Assembly (NCBI RefSeq): GCF_000306235.2
Contig: NZ_AKWZ02000010.1
Span: 868,001-932,000, forward strand
DNA: 64,000 bases
Origin: Leptospira fainei serovar Hurstbridge str. BUT 6
GTDB lineage: Bacteria > Spirochaetota > Leptospiria > Leptospirales > Leptospiraceae
Direction of reading: 5' to 3'
Each line of letters starts with the position of its first letter. Within the stretch, counting starts at the first letter, position 1. A program made the translations under genes and the position numbers. Under the pieces are notes generated by a model. The model did not search any database. It was given only the letters and a program-made list of their open reading frames with translations, and was not told where the DNA came from. This document shows positions 1-9,933 of this stretch, in pieces.

Positions 1-298
1 CTTCGATGTAAATCTTTCCGTCCACATCGCCCATTCCCACCACTTCCGATTCGATTCCCATCTTACGGAGAAGAGTGATAACCACACCGTGAATGATCTT
101 TTCGGCAGGTAAGTCGACGTTCGAAACGAATGCACGTACAACGGCCGGTTTCTTTTGGGTTAGTCCTAAGAATCCGGATTTACCGGATTCTACGGTCTCG
201 AATCTAACATCCCCTGGTTCTAATCTCAGAGTAGAAAGTGTGAATTCTTCAGCCTCGGCTTTTGTTTTTCCTTCGGCTTCGAAAATGTAGTTTTCCAT
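1..298 (-). CDS. jag: Jag/KhpB RNA-binding protein, N-terminal part (cut by window edge)
   Basis: Reading the minus strand from an ATG at 298 gives [19 protein letters not shown], then a short beta-rich stretch ending in a GFLGL motif, then the start of a KH-like domain. This is the Jag-N plus KH layout of the SpoIIIJ-associated RNA-binding protein (Jag/KhpB/EloR), which in other bacteria binds RNA and affects envelope growth. About 99 residues are visible; the R3H domain expected at the C-terminus lies outside the window. A GAGG ribosome-binding site sits about 9 bases before the ATG. It follows yidC by 23 bases on the same strand, the usual yidC-jag order. Confidence 0.85.
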   Translation of the reverse strand, partial: MENYIFEAEGKTKAEAEEFTLSTLRLEPGDVRFETVESGKSGFLGLTQKKPAVVRAFVSNVDLPAEKIIHGVVITLLRKMGIESEVVGMGDVDGKIYIE

Positions 299-321
299 AT
301 CGTTTTCCTCGATATATGAGT

Positions 322-2181
322 TCAGGCTTTCGCCGGGGTCTCATCCTTCTTACGAAGGTTTGTAACCCACTGTTGTGCGATCGAAAGCAAGTTAGTGACA
401 GTCCAGTAAAGTGTAAGGCCGGAAGGCATACTCCATAAGAAGAACACCATGATTAAAGGCATTACGTACATCATCATTTTTTGGTTCGGATCGGTCGGAA
501 CGGTAGTTAACCGCATCGATACGAATTGAGTTCCGACCATCAACAATACTAAGAGATTCAATGAGAGACCGTCTTTTGTCAAAAACGGAATCGCGGGGGA
601 AGTCCATACGAAATCCGGCTCGCTCAAATCCTTAATCCAGAGAAACGGAGACTTCCAAAGATCGATCGTATCCGCAAATGCAACGTATAAAGCGAAGAAA
701 ATCGGAAGCTGAATTAACATCGGCAAACACCCTCCCAATTGAGAGAGCGGATTCATATTATGCTTTTTATAAAGCTCCATCATCTTCTGTTGGCGCTTTT
801 CCGGATCCTTCGCGTACTTCTCATTGATTTTTTTCAGTTCGGGAGATAGAGCGCTCATCTTTTTCATCGACTCTGCTTGTTTTTGGTTCAGAGGATAAAA
901 AACCAGTTTAAACAGAAGAGCGAATAGAATGATGCCAAAACCGTAATTCGGTATCGTATAATGATAGGATTGCTGTAAGAACCAAACGATTCCGTTACGG
1001 ATCGGAGTAAAAATTCCTTGATTGAAGGATTTATTCAGATCGGAGCTTATTCCCGCAAACGTGGATTTAGGATTACGGAACGGATCCAATTTCGCGTCCC
1101 TGAAAAGCATCCCGTCCCATTCTCGAACGCCCACGTAGTTCGCAAAATCCAGAACTTCTTCCTTGCCGGGCTCGATAGAAATATCGGCGTAAGCCAAAAT
1201 TACTCCCGACTCGTTCTTCTTCCGATTGTCTAAGAGAATCCCTTCCGCCGGGTGATTCAATGGATCGGAAACGGCAAGAAAGTAACGACTACCGGTACCG
1301 ACGAAATCGACTCCTTCGCCGGTACTCCATTCGTCTTTAAATCGATCGTCGCCGCCCGGAACGCCTGTGAAGAAGTTTCTGATTCCTTCGAAAAACCCCC
1401 AAGCAGAGCCGCCATCCACGAAGTCTTTCATGCTTCCATCCATGCGATAGACGCGGAAGAACTTGGATAATTCTTGATCGTTTGCTTCTCTCGCATGCGG
1501 TATGGGGCCGAGGCTGCCGAAAGTTCTCAAATATGCGGGCTTTTCACGTTGCGAGAAAACCAATTTTTCCTTACCGGAATTTTTGATGGAAATTTCGGTT
1601 TTGAAATAATTTTCCTTGGGAAAAAATCTATAAGTTTTCTTTAATATAATGTTATCTTTAATTCCGGAGAATACCAAAGTAAGATTTGCTTTATCCTCTT
1701 CGGCGCGGAAGTTGATCAGGTTCCATTCGGAAGAAGCAACCGATTCTTTACTGTGTGAGAAATTGAAATCGAATCCTTTTCCTCGGGAAAGTTCGATAGC
1801 TTTGTATTTAACGCCGTCGACTTCGATTTCATCGTAATCCGCTCTAGCTACTTTAACTTCTTTCCCTTCGACGCTAGTGTAATCTTTTACGTATAGCTTT
1901 TCGATTCTCGCTCCCAAACTGGAAAGAACGATGATTTGCGAATCGGTTTTAACCGTAAATCTGCGAATTTCTTTGGCATCGACTTTCGGACCGGTTACCT
2001 GACTGATCGTTTTTTCAGTCTCTTTTACCGTTTTAGCCGATTCTTGTTTCTGTTCGGCGGATTGATTTGCGATTTGTGGTTTCGGTTTTCCAAGATCGGG
2101 ATTTAGAAAATAGTTCGCTATGAACCAAATTCCTAAACTGAGCATTAACGCGATAAAAAGCCTGTTTTGTCTGTCTTCCAT
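322..2181 (-). CDS. yidC: Membrane protein insertase YidC
   Basis: The 619-residue protein is a Gram-negative-type YidC/Oxa1 insertase, which places membrane proteins into the inner membrane alone or with Sec. It has an N-terminal membrane anchor at about residues 8-26 and a charged linker. A large periplasmic beta domain runs to about residue 380. The conserved five-helix core follows, including the [14 protein letters not shown] helix, a charged cytoplasmic hairpin with [15 protein letters not shown], the [18 protein letters not shown] segment and a C-terminal MPSGLTLYW helix. The ATG lies 2 bases after the yidD stop and has an AAGGA site, so translation is probably coupled. It belongs to the rpmH-rnpA-yidD-yidC-jag block. 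Confidence 0.97.
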   Translation of the reverse strand: MEDRQNRLFIALMLSLGIWFIANYFLNPDLGKPKPQIANQSAEQKQESAKTVKETEKTISQVTGPKVDAKEIRRFTVKTDSQIIVLSSLGARIEKLYVKDYTSVEGKEVKVARADYDEIEVDGVKYKAIELSRGKGFDFNFSHSKESVASSEWNLINFRAEEDKANLTLVFSGIKDNIILKKTYRFFPKENYFKTEISIKNSGKEKLVFSQREKPAYLRTFGSLGPIPHAREANDQELSKFFRVYRMDGSMKDFVDGGSAWGFFEGIRNFFTGVPGGDDRFKDEWSTGEGVDFVGTGSRYFLAVSDPLNHPAEGILLDNRKKNESGVILAYADISIEPGKEEVLDFANYVGVREWDGMLFRDAKLDPFRNPKSTFAGISSDLNKSFNQGIFTPIRNGIVWFLQQSYHYTIPNYGFGIILFALLFKLVFYPLNQKQAESMKKMSALSPELKKINEKYAKDPEKRQQKMMELYKKHNMNPLSQLGGCLPMLIQLPIFFALYVAFADTIDLWKSPFLWIKDLSEPDFVWTSPAIPFLTKDGLSLNLLVLLMVGTQFVSMRLTTVPTDPNQKMMMYVMPLIMVFFLWSMPSGLTLYWTVTNLLSIAQQWVTNLRKKDETPAKA

Positions 2182-2183
2182 TC

Positions 2184-2411
2184 CTATTTCCTTCTAGGGT
2201 TAGGGGGTAAGGGGTCTTCGCCGGCGGCGAATAAAGGATTGCAACGAAGAATACGTTTCATTGAGAGATAAGATGCGTCAAAAAAACCGTACTCAGTAAA
2301 AGCTTGAAGCGAATATTCCGAACAGCTCGGAGTAAATCTGCATGCTGCCGGAAGAATAGGTGATATCCAACGTTTATAAAACTTAATCAGAAAAATAACT
2401 AACCGATTCAT
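2184..2411 (-). CDS. yidD: Membrane protein insertion efficiency factor YidD
   Basis: The 75-residue protein carries the YidD/DUF37 signature: an amphipathic start ([14 protein letters not shown]) followed by [11 protein letters not shown] with cysteines at residues 24 and 30, and an ending rich in NPxxxGxDPLPPN-like sequence. YidD is a small membrane-associated factor that assists YidC-dependent insertion. The ATG overlaps the rnpA stop by one base (TAATG), and the stop lies 2 bases before yidC. Length is normal for the family (about 70-85 residues). Confidence 0.95.
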   Translation of the reverse strand: MNRLVIFLIKFYKRWISPILPAACRFTPSCSEYSLQAFTEYGFFDASYLSMKRILRCNPLFAAGEDPLPPNPRRK

Positions 2412-2680
2412 TAAATTCGACTCATGAGATGTCCAAGACAGGAAAGAAGTTCGATATGGCTAAGTTCGAAAAGCGAAGGCTTTGCAAGTATTGCTATATC
2501 CAATCCCTTGGAAAAACCTTTGGCTTGTTCCGCGATCGCAGCCCTCAACCTTCGCTTAATCCGATTTCTTCGGACTGCCGAACCTACCGACCTCTCGGGA
2601 CAGTAAAGGTATCTGTTGTAACCCACGTTATTCGCTTTATAAATCAGAGTAAGCGGTGATTTTGAGATTCGCTTCCCCAA
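2411..2680 (-). CDS. rnpA: Ribonuclease P protein component (start uncertain)
   Basis: RnpA binds the RNase P RNA and helps remove tRNA 5' leaders. The signature RNRIKRRLRAAI is clear in the middle of the protein. The only usual start codon is a TTG at 2680, giving 89 residues. However, the same open frame continues upstream to the rpmH stop at 2738-2740, and its upstream codons read RKDIRDLFQLGKR. That resembles the conserved first-helix FxxVFxxGKR motif of RnpA. The true start may therefore be a rarer codon such as ATC at 2726-2728, making a protein of about 105 residues. No ATG, GTG, TTG or CTG occurs in that upstream stretch. It lies between rpmH and yidD as usual. Confidence 0.88.
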   Translation of the reverse strand: MGKRISKSPLTLIYKANNVGYNRYLYCPERSVGSAVRRNRIKRRLRAAIAEQAKGFSKGLDIAILAKPSLFELSHIELLSCLGHLMSRI

Positions 2681-2737
2681 TTGAAAAAGGTCTCGTATAT
2701 CTTTCCTGGATGTAAGTGTCTCTTCGATTTTACTTCG

Positions 2738-2899
2738 TTAGAACTTCTTTCCAACTCTTTCGTCGGAAACGGTCAGTTTATAACGGCCTTTTGCCCTTCT
2801 ACGGGAGAGAGTTTTTCTGCCACCGGGAGTCGCCATTCTGGCGCGAAAACCGTGAGTACGGGCGCGTTTGATCCGGCTGGGTTGGTAAGTTCTTCTCAT
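2738..2899 (-). CDS. rpmH: 50S ribosomal protein L34
   Basis: A 53-residue highly basic protein beginning [20 protein letters not shown], with the [18 protein letters not shown] ending typical of L34. L34 is a small protein of the large ribosomal subunit. The ATG at 2899 follows an AGGGA site by 5 bases. The frame then continues after its stop directly into rnpA, so the two genes share one reading frame separated by a single TAA. The gene opens the rnpA-yidD-yidC-jag block. Confidence 0.96.
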   Translation of the reverse strand: MRRTYQPSRIKRARTHGFRARMATPGGRKTLSRRRAKGRYKLTVSDERVGKKF

Positions 2900-2940
2900 A
2901 TAAATCCCTGTGTAATATCTACAATTGCGATTTGTGACCC

Positions 2941-2993
2941 GGGGATTTATCCCCTTCAGGTAGAATTTTCCACCTAAATCGGGTAGTCAACCC
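2941..2993. other. Cluster of three small inverted repeats before rpmH
   Basis: Three palindromic segments follow each other in the rpmH upstream region. They are GGGGATTTATCCCC at 2941-2954, AGGTAGAATTTTCCACCT at 2958-2975 (7 of 8 pairs) and GGGTAGTCAACCC at 2981-2993. The last contains TTGACT when read on the minus strand, a possible -35 box, but no convincing -10 follows at 17 bases. They could be leader hairpins or protein-binding sites; function is unknown. Confidence 0.35.
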
Positions 2994-3052
2994 GTTTCCC
3001 CTAGGGAGTTTCGGTCTTATTCAAGTCGAGGGAGGGGAAAAAAAAAGAAAAA

Positions 3053-3168
<116 letters not shown>

Positions 3169-3264
3169 AATCTTTTGCCAAGGTGCAAGTACCACCTCTG
3201 GAGTCAACGAAAAATCCACAAAATTCTATACATCGTCAACCTGTCCAAAAAAGGAAAATCCCGA

Positions 3265-4098
3265 TTATTCGATAGGCTTCCAATTGATAAACTGCTCTCC
3301 GTCCAGGGGTTGGCATACGGGACAGAAAAATGAGTCATAACCCAAAACATTGGCTCGCCGAATTTTCGCTCCGCAACGCGGACAAGGCTCGTTCTTTCGA
3401 TTACGGACTTTTACATGATCCCTTACTTTAAAGTCCAGAGGAGCTTCTTTTTTACGAATATAATCGATAGAATAGTTGAGAACTTCTTTAATACTCGGAT
3501 AAAGCCTTTTCTTATCTTCGATCGATAGTTGATAGCATTTGGTTTTGGGATGAATTCCTGCCGCAAACAAAATTTCATCCGAGTATGCGTTGCCGAGCGC
3601 GCTTAACTTCGTTTGATCCATCAAAAAAACCCGAACTTGCTGTCGACTTTTATCGATCAAACTTAGAAATTTATCTTCCGTAAATTCCGCAGAAAGTAGA
3701 TCTATTCCTTGATCCGAATATTTCGGTATCTGGGATATCTGATCCGGATCGGCGAAATAAACTTTACCCATCTTCACGTCGTCCGCGTAATTTAAGACTA
3801 ATCCGTTAAAGGAAAAGCGAATGCATAAATCTTTCCTTTTATATTCGGAATCTAATGAAAATCTGCCCGCAAGCATCGGGTGAATGATTAGTTGTTTTTT
3901 CCCGAAATCGAAATTTAGAAACGGACCATGTTGTTCCAAATTACGAAATGTTAAACCGATAAATGCTTCTTCAACGGGAACCCCGAGTAGATTTCTGACT
4001 ACCACCGGCTCGATAATCTCGATCGCTTCCATTTTTCGATCAGCCAGCTTAGGCGATAGGCGTTCACGAATAATTACAAGGTCCGGCAATTCGGGCAT
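3265..4098 (-). CDS. Fpg/Nei-family protein, divergent
   Basis: The 277-residue protein begins MPELPDLVIIRERL, matching the Fpg/Nei N-terminus where Pro2 is the catalytic nucleophile and Glu3 assists. The helix-two-turn-helix region (ALGNAYSDEILFAAGIHP) and the C-terminal CPRCG...CPVCQ zinc finger are both present. By eye, several residues expected of classical MutM are not conserved. The Lys57 position falls in QHGPFLNF (Pro instead of Lys). The YTDPRRFG motif reads YADDVKMG. The finger Arg before the last CxxC reads Tyr. It may be a specialised DNA glycosylase/lyase or one with altered substrates. It stands alone on the minus strand between the 5S gene and a large unknown gene. Confidence 0.85.
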   Translation of the reverse strand: MPELPDLVIIRERLSPKLADRKMEAIEIIEPVVVRNLLGVPVEEAFIGLTFRNLEQHGPFLNFDFGKKQLIIHPMLAGRFSLDSEYKRKDLCIRFSFNGLVLNYADDVKMGKVYFADPDQISQIPKYSDQGIDLLSAEFTEDKFLSLIDKSRQQVRVFLMDQTKLSALGNAYSDEILFAAGIHPKTKCYQLSIEDKKRLYPSIKEVLNYSIDYIRKKEAPLDFKVRDHVKVRNRKNEPCPRCGAKIRRANVLGYDSFFCPVCQPLDGEQFINWKPIE

Positions 4099-4142
4099 AC
4101 GAAATTGAAGCTCGTTGAGTCGAGTTCGTCAAGAAAATGTTT

Positions 4143-6473
4143 CTATCTCTTTTTCCGACTCGGTAAGTATTTGTAATACTCTACTTCTATCGTATTGATC
4201 AGGAAAGTGTAGTATTTTACTAGCTTCTTATCATACTTCTTCTTTTGAGCTTCATTCCGGAGAAATTCCGAGATTTGATCGCGGATCAACGGCGCCTTTA
4301 AATCGGAATGACTGAGAATTATCGAACTCGGCATACCGGGAGGAACTATCTCGTCGGGAATCGCAATCATAGCTGCATTTTGAAGTAAGGCATACTCGAC
4401 GGTGGAAGCGACCTTATCGTCGTCCGGTTCCGACTTTAGATGTGTTACGCTTTGGCGGATATTATCAAGATTATCCCAAATTTTCTTACGGAGAGATTTA
4501 GCGTCATGGATTTTATCCTGAATCTTAGTGAACCGATTCGGGAAAACAAACCTCTCTGCACCCTTTGCGATCAAGCTTACTTTTTTTTCCTTAGGCGTCT
4601 CACCTTTTCCAAAATGTTCGTCGGAATCATCCGCATCCCCGGCGAAATACTCCTCATTCGAAGAAGGACTAGCGTATTCTCCTTTAAATCCGGAGCTGAA
4701 AGATTTAGCATTCCCCGTATTTAGATCCACCTTCTCCCGTTCTCGAAAAAAGAGTGCAAGCATCACGCCGATTACAAGAGAAACTGGAATTCCGACAAAA
4801 ATAATTCCGACCGTATTAAAATGAACCGAGGCGATCAGAAAAAACAGCATTGTTCCGACAAAGCCTAATAATCCCATCGATAAATTAAATTTCTTGGCGA
4901 GCGCTTCGGTTCGTTCTCTCTCTTCGACTTCTCTTTCCATTAAGAAGGAATCTTGCTGAAGTTTTACGATATGATCGCCTTTCAATTTTGAATTCAATTC
5001 CGGATGCCTAGGATTAGAGAGCGCCGCATTGATATCTTTTGCTATACCTAATTCTCTTTGGTAGGAAGGACTTGTTTTGGCCTCGGCGGTAAGTTTATGA
5101 ATCACTGCCGCCATATAGCCCGGGTCTACCGCGTAAACATCCGCGGTGCCGTCATCTTTCTTTATTTCCTTCCAGCCGAAGGCACCGGTAAGTTCTTTCT
5201 TTAACGCCTCAGAATAGTTTGCGACTTGCTCCGAGCCGACAATTCCTACGGCCTCCAACCTTTTTTCCGGACTGAATTTGTATAAAGTTAGATTGCCTTG
5301 AGTGTGTTCTTTAATCTGAATTTGAATTCTATGAAGTAAGCTCTTAAAGGCTCCGTCGATTTTTCGTTCACTCAAACGAGATTTTTCTTCGATCAATTTC
5401 CTTAAGATTTGAATGGAAAGAATACAAGTTTCACGAACCCGTTTCCCTAAATCATCCTTTTCCCGATCGAAAGGAAAATCCTCGACCAATTGAATTAACG
5501 CATCCACTTTCTCGCTGTTCTGCTTTCTGCCCGGCTCCGCCATTCCATGCGTAGATTCAAAATCCTGAATACGGGACCGAAAGAGTGTGTACCCCGCTCT
5601 TTCCGAAAGCTGCTTTAGATATGTTAATGCAAAAACTTCCAAACCGTCGGCTTGGGCCCTATAATGAGCAATCACTTCGGGTTGATGCAAGTATGTTCCG
5701 TCCGCGTTCAATTGGAGGTCGTCTATAATAATATGATAATCGGGAAGAATTTGCGTCAGAGAATTCTTTGCATTTGCATAACTGACAAAATCGTTTAAGA
5801 AGTCGATCATCGGAATATAATGGTACGGATGAAAACCCCGTCGCAACAGGCTAGCCATTTCCGACTCTATGGAAGCCAGCTTAGGATACAGCCAAAGTTG
5901 ACCCGATTTATTTTTATGTAATATGATAGCGCCCGGTCGATCTTCTTCCAAAATTCTCGGTTTTTTGGCTCGATTGGATAAAATTAAATCGATCGTTTCT
6001 TCCGAAAATTGAAAGCAGGCCTGCCTATAAGGTGTAACGTCCGTCTTTGCTTCCTTTTGCGGAGAAGCTAGTGCGATTCGAGCCTGAACTTTATTTCCGT
6101 TACGAATTAAAAAAGGGTACATTAGCGCCGATTTATTTCGGCCTTTCTTTTCAAAATCCAGAATCTGACGCAATGCTTGATCTACGGATTGAGGAGATTT
6201 GGCTTGTTCGCTCAAATTCCGATATTTATTCAGAAGTTCTCCTAACTTATCCAAGGTCAGAAGGTAGGAAGGATGGACGCTTTTGGATCCGTGCTTTTCG
6301 GTTTTCTTATGCCAATCGCGTAACTCGTCAAGGATGCAACGCGCTGTTGTAGATAAACCTACTGCGCCGTCATTTAAGAAAATATAGTCCGGCTGCAAAC
6401 CCTCGACATCGGGGGCTTTTGATTGGCTCGAGGATAATTCCTCGAAGGAGATGTCTTGCTCCAAGGTTTCCAT
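4143..6473 (-). CDS. Large conserved hypothetical membrane protein
   Basis: I do not recognise a named family. From the ATG at 6473 the protein has 776 residues. A TTG eight codons upstream (6497) is possible but has no ribosome-binding site. The first 535 or so residues are soluble and helix-rich with many charged segments. Two adjacent membrane helices follow ([20 protein letters not shown] and [22 protein letters not shown]), then a charged cytoplasmic-looking tail of about 190 residues. There is no signal peptide. The hairpin topology puts both large domains on the same side of the membrane. Neighbours (Fpg-like and avtA) give no functional hint. Confidence 0.8.
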   Translation of the reverse strand: METLEQDISFEELSSSQSKAPDVEGLQPDYIFLNDGAVGLSTTARCILDELRDWHKKTEKHGSKSVHPSYLLTLDKLGELLNKYRNLSEQAKSPQSVDQALRQILDFEKKGRNKSALMYPFLIRNGNKVQARIALASPQKEAKTDVTPYRQACFQFSEETIDLILSNRAKKPRILEEDRPGAIILHKNKSGQLWLYPKLASIESEMASLLRRGFHPYHYIPMIDFLNDFVSYANAKNSLTQILPDYHIIIDDLQLNADGTYLHQPEVIAHYRAQADGLEVFALTYLKQLSERAGYTLFRSRIQDFESTHGMAEPGRKQNSEKVDALIQLVEDFPFDREKDDLGKRVRETCILSIQILRKLIEEKSRLSERKIDGAFKSLLHRIQIQIKEHTQGNLTLYKFSPEKRLEAVGIVGSEQVANYSEALKKELTGAFGWKEIKKDDGTADVYAVDPGYMAAVIHKLTAEAKTSPSYQRELGIAKDINAALSNPRHPELNSKLKGDHIVKLQQDSFLMEREVEERERTEALAKKFNLSMGLLGFVGTMLFFLIASVHFNTVGIIFVGIPVSLVIGVMLALFFREREKVDLNTGNAKSFSSGFKGEYASPSSNEEYFAGDADDSDEHFGKGETPKEKKVSLIAKGAERFVFPNRFTKIQDKIHDAKSLRKKIWDNLDNIRQSVTHLKSEPDDDKVASTVEYALLQNAAMIAIPDEIVPPGMPSSIILSHSDLKAPLIRDQISEFLRNEAQKKKYDKKLVKYYTFLINTIEVEYYKYLPSRKKR

Positions 6474-6611
6474 AAATGCGCCCGTAAGAAATAACAATCC
6501 AAGATAGGAAATTTCAGTATATTCCTGGACCAGCTTCCGGAATTCAAAAGGAGATTGAAACTCTTTTATTGCGAGAAAACTAACGGCTATGTAACGAATA
6601 CGCGGAAGTGA

Positions 6612-7877
6612 TTATTTTGTGAACTTCTGGAAGACGTTGCTAATTTTTCGGAGACCTTCTTGCAATTCTCCGTCATCTCTAGCGAAGCTGATACGAGCGC
6701 ATTCTTCCGAAGAAGAATCGACAGGACCTCCAACGGGAAAAAAATACCGACCTGGGACTATTATAACGCCTTCTTGTTTCAAAATCGGATAGAGCTCGGT
6801 TAACGATTTGGCTAAACCTTTTACTCTTACCCAAAGAAAAAATGCTCCCTCGCTCTCATGAATTCGATAGTCAAATTTTCCTGCCCATTCCTGGCGGATT
6901 GTGGTTAAAGCGAGTGATCGTTTTTTGGCATAATACGGAAGAACAACATTTTTACTTAAAGAATGCCAGACGCCGGATTTCAGAAACTCCAGACCTACGT
7001 ATTGTCCAAGACTTCCGCTCGTTAAATTCAGAACCGCATTCGCTTTGTTCAAGGAAGCAATAATTTCCCGATCGGCCAAGACGAACCCCGTTCTTACCCC
7101 TGGCAGACCTATCTTTGAAAGGCTAAAGCCTTGGATCAATCCCTCTCCATGAAACCATTTTCCAGGTCCATAAATGATACCCGGAAACGGAAACCCGTAC
7201 GCGTTATCTAGTAAAAGAGGAATGTTTTTTTTTCGAGAAAAACTGAGGAGTTTTTCGACCTCCTCCTCGGTAGCAACCCGTCCAGTCGGATTTGTCGGTC
7301 TGGACAAAACTGTGCAACCCAATGGATCATTCGATTCTTGTAATTTAGAAAGTGATTCCTCATCTAGCTCGTAACGAAACGAATCGATTCCCGTTTCCCT
7401 ATATATGGCCGGAAGCGAATGGATGGAGTTTTCCTCAATCGGCTGATCGATGTATCCGATATATTCGGGAACTGTCGGAAAAAGTGCCTTCCGCTTAGAA
7501 CCGTCCGGAAATGTTCCCGAAAAGAAATTCAAAAGTAAATAGAACGCATTTTGAGACCCGTTCGTGATGGCAATCTCTTCCTTAGATATTTTCATCCCGG
7601 ATTCTTTTTGAAGAAGTTCCGCGAAGGCCTCTAAAGTTTCTTCCTTACCTGAGGGAGATTCATATTTTCCAAGAATGGATTCCCAGCTACCGCTGGATGT
7701 CAGCTTAGAAAGAATCTCTTTCCAAGCCTCTTCGACCTCAGGAATTAAGGCAGGACTGCCGCCCCCGAGCATACTAACTCCCGGACCTGGGTTCCCCAAA
7801 TCTTCCATTAGCTGACCGATCCCTGTCTGCAGTCTAAATTTCGCCCCGAACTTAGATGTGTAGAATTTCCGGTCCAT
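6612..7877 (-). CDS. avtA: Valine-pyruvate aminotransferase
   Basis: This 421-residue PLP enzyme of aminotransferase fold type I matches AvtA closely. It has GIGQLMEDLGNPGPGVSMLG near the start and ALFPTVPEYIGYID. SRPTNPTGR follows, then LLLDNAYGFPFPGII with the Asp-x-Ala-Tyr pair that holds the PLP ring. The Schiff-base lysine is K255 in FSLSKIGLPG. AvtA transfers amino groups between alanine and 2-oxoisovalerate (valine) in the cytoplasm. It is transcribed alone from the minus strand, divergent from the adenylate cyclase gene 103 bases away. Confidence 0.92.
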   Translation of the reverse strand: MDRKFYTSKFGAKFRLQTGIGQLMEDLGNPGPGVSMLGGGSPALIPEVEEAWKEILSKLTSSGSWESILGKYESPSGKEETLEAFAELLQKESGMKISKEEIAITNGSQNAFYLLLNFFSGTFPDGSKRKALFPTVPEYIGYIDQPIEENSIHSLPAIYRETGIDSFRYELDEESLSKLQESNDPLGCTVLSRPTNPTGRVATEEEVEKLLSFSRKKNIPLLLDNAYGFPFPGIIYGPGKWFHGEGLIQGFSLSKIGLPGVRTGFVLADREIIASLNKANAVLNLTSGSLGQYVGLEFLKSGVWHSLSKNVVLPYYAKKRSLALTTIRQEWAGKFDYRIHESEGAFFLWVRVKGLAKSLTELYPILKQEGVIIVPGRYFFPVGGPVDSSSEECARISFARDDGELQEGLRKISNVFQKFTK

Positions 7878-7980
7878 AGATAGATTCCACTTTTCTTTCC
7901 ACCGAAGTTCAGGAAAGATAATCTAAGTTCAGTGGCGAAAATTTTCTACGATTCGTCCAAATGAACCTTCGGAGAAATTC

Positions 7981-9903
7981 ATGCAGACTCGCATACCTTC
8001 CGCAGTTTGGGAAACCCTAGATCCCCAAAATATGGATCTTGCCGCATTCTTGGAGGCTTTCCCTTGGGATAGTAAATGGACATCGCTGTCCGATCCGATC
8101 GATCGCCTCTGGAAGTTTGATCTAAATGCGACACCTGCAGAACTTTGGCCCTGGCTTGTAGATACTTCATCTTTTAACAAACGCATCGGTGTTCCGGAGA
8201 TGAAATTTCGAGAAGTGAGCGGAAAACTTTTCGGCACCTCCAAAAATGCCGGAATCCCGATGGAATGGGAAGAGGTCCCCTGGGAGTGGGAATACTGCAA
8301 ACAATTGAATAATGCCCGTATATATTCTAAAGGCTTTGCACATTACGTAAGAACGAGATATTTGCTATATCCGTTAGGAGAAGATCAAAGTCGATTGTTC
8401 GTTTATTTTGGATGGATACCGAAAGGTTTTATCGGAAAAAATCTTCTTCCGATCGGAATGAAACAATTGGAGAAATCATATTTTAACGGGCTGGCGGGAG
8501 TAGTGGAAGATCTTAAAAAAGTCCGGAATCGCGGTTGGGCCGGTCCGACGTCTTTACGGCTATTGAAGGAGTCGCAGTCCCAAAAGGATCCGATTTTTCC
8601 GGCTCGAGTTCAACAAATTCGAGTGGGTTTCATACGGGAAGGCCAACCTAGGGAACTCGTCAATAAAGTATTAAGTTATATTTTCGACGCGGATGAAAAT
8701 GATCTCTATCGAATTCGCGTAAAGTCCCTGGCGAAGGCTTGGGACGTTCCCTTTAAGGACTTACTATTAATTTTTTTGCATGGATGTCGGCTCGGCCTAT
8801 TTACGCTTTCCTGGGATATTATTTGTCCTCATTGTAGAGGCGTTAGAACGGAAGCCCTGCATTTAGGAGACCTTCCCACTCGCGACTCATGCGACGTATG
8901 CGAAATCCAATTCGACGTAAATCAAATAAATTCAGTAGAGATTACTTTTCACGTTCATCCATCCGTACGAGAAATACAGAAAAGATTTTTCTGTGCAGCC
9001 GAACCGGCGACAAAATCTCATATACGATTTCAAAAATATTTGCAACCTAACGAATCATATCAGTCCAATCTTCTACTTCATCCGGGAACGTATCGTTTAA
9101 GGATCAACGGTGAAAAGAAATATTCCTTATTGGACGTAAATGGGAATCGTAATAACGATAAATTGGAATGGGCGCCGTCGACCCTACCGGACGAGCTTGA
9201 AATCGGAGACGAGCCGACGTTCGTATTTAAGAATACGACATCTGAAAGGATAGGATTCATAATCGAAGAAAGGAAAGAAGATCAGGATAGCTTAAGGCCT
9301 TCCGATCTTTTTAATTTTCAAAATTTCCGAGAACTATTTTCACAAGAGGCTCTTTCCACCGATTTACAGTTGGATATCGGAATTCAGACGATTCTTTTTA
9401 CGGACATAGTAGGATCCACTCGCTTCTATCATCAAAAAGGAGATACGGGTGCGTTTGCGGAAGTTCGACAACATTTTGTGGAAGTATACAAAATCGTTAG
9501 AGAACACCAAGGTGCCGTTGTAAAGACGATCGGCGATGCAGTAATGGCTTCTTTTACCTCTCCGGTAGACGCGCTGATCGCCGCAACGGAATTGCAGGAG
9601 TATTTTTCGGATAAGACCGCTGAAACCCCGATTAGAATTCGAGTCAGTCTGCATTCCGGACCTTGCCTGGCGGTAAACCTAAATAGCAATATCGATTATT
9701 TCGGAAATACCGTAAACTTCGCCGCGAAACTCCAGGGAGTAACCGACGAAGGAGAGATTGTTTTTTCCGAAGGAATATTCCGAGACAAAGAAATTAGAGA
9801 GTTGATGAAAGAAAGAAGCTGGAAAGTGAAAAAAGTTTCCTTTCATCAAAGCTGGATCGATGAAGAAATCCAGGTATATAAACTTGTTACGGGCCTAGAT
9901 TGA
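7981..9903 (+). CDS. Adenylate cyclase, class III, with N-terminal SRPBCC-like and central zinc-cysteine domains
   Basis: The 640-residue protein has three parts. Residues about 40-190 resemble a START/SRPBCC ligand-binding fold ([19 protein letters not shown], then a long beta-rich segment). Residues about 205-330 contain ICPHCRG...CDVCE, a four-cysteine motif in a DUF5939-like domain found before some cyclases. The C-terminal catalytic domain (about 465-640) has TDIVGS and GDAVMA with the two metal-binding Asp. It also has the adenine-type Lys in VVKTIGDA and the Asp of [11 protein letters not shown]. The transition-state NxxxR motif reads NFAAK, so Lys replaces Arg. No membrane segment is visible. 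It probably makes cAMP in response to a small ligand, but which one cannot be told. Confidence 0.9.
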   Translation: MQTRIPSAVWETLDPQNMDLAAFLEAFPWDSKWTSLSDPIDRLWKFDLNATPAELWPWLVDTSSFNKRIGVPEMKFREVSGKLFGTSKNAGIPMEWEEVPWEWEYCKQLNNARIYSKGFAHYVRTRYLLYPLGEDQSRLFVYFGWIPKGFIGKNLLPIGMKQLEKSYFNGLAGVVEDLKKVRNRGWAGPTSLRLLKESQSQKDPIFPARVQQIRVGFIREGQPRELVNKVLSYIFDADENDLYRIRVKSLAKAWDVPFKDLLLIFLHGCRLGLFTLSWDIICPHCRGVRTEALHLGDLPTRDSCDVCEIQFDVNQINSVEITFHVHPSVREIQKRFFCAAEPATKSHIRFQKYLQPNESYQSNLLLHPGTYRLRINGEKKYSLLDVNGNRNNDKLEWAPSTLPDELEIGDEPTFVFKNTTSERIGFIIEERKEDQDSLRPSDLFNFQNFRELFSQEALSTDLQLDIGIQTILFTDIVGSTRFYHQKGDTGAFAEVRQHFVEVYKIVREHQGAVVKTIGDAVMASFTSPVDALIAATELQEYFSDKTAETPIRIRVSLHSGPCLAVNLNSNIDYFGNTVNFAAKLQGVTDEGEIVFSEGIFRDKEIRELMKERSWKVKKVSFHQSWIDEEIQVYKLVTGLD

Positions 9904-9933
9904 TAGGATTCCATAAAAGAAACCCTTTTAAAT

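Noticed and set aside
2681..2977. A plus-strand open frame of 98 codons
   Set aside because: It is antisense to rpmH and the start of rnpA, both strongly supported.
7929..8300. A minus-strand open frame of 123 codons
   Set aside because: It overlaps the 5' part of the adenylate cyclase gene and has no ribosome-binding site or recognisable domain.
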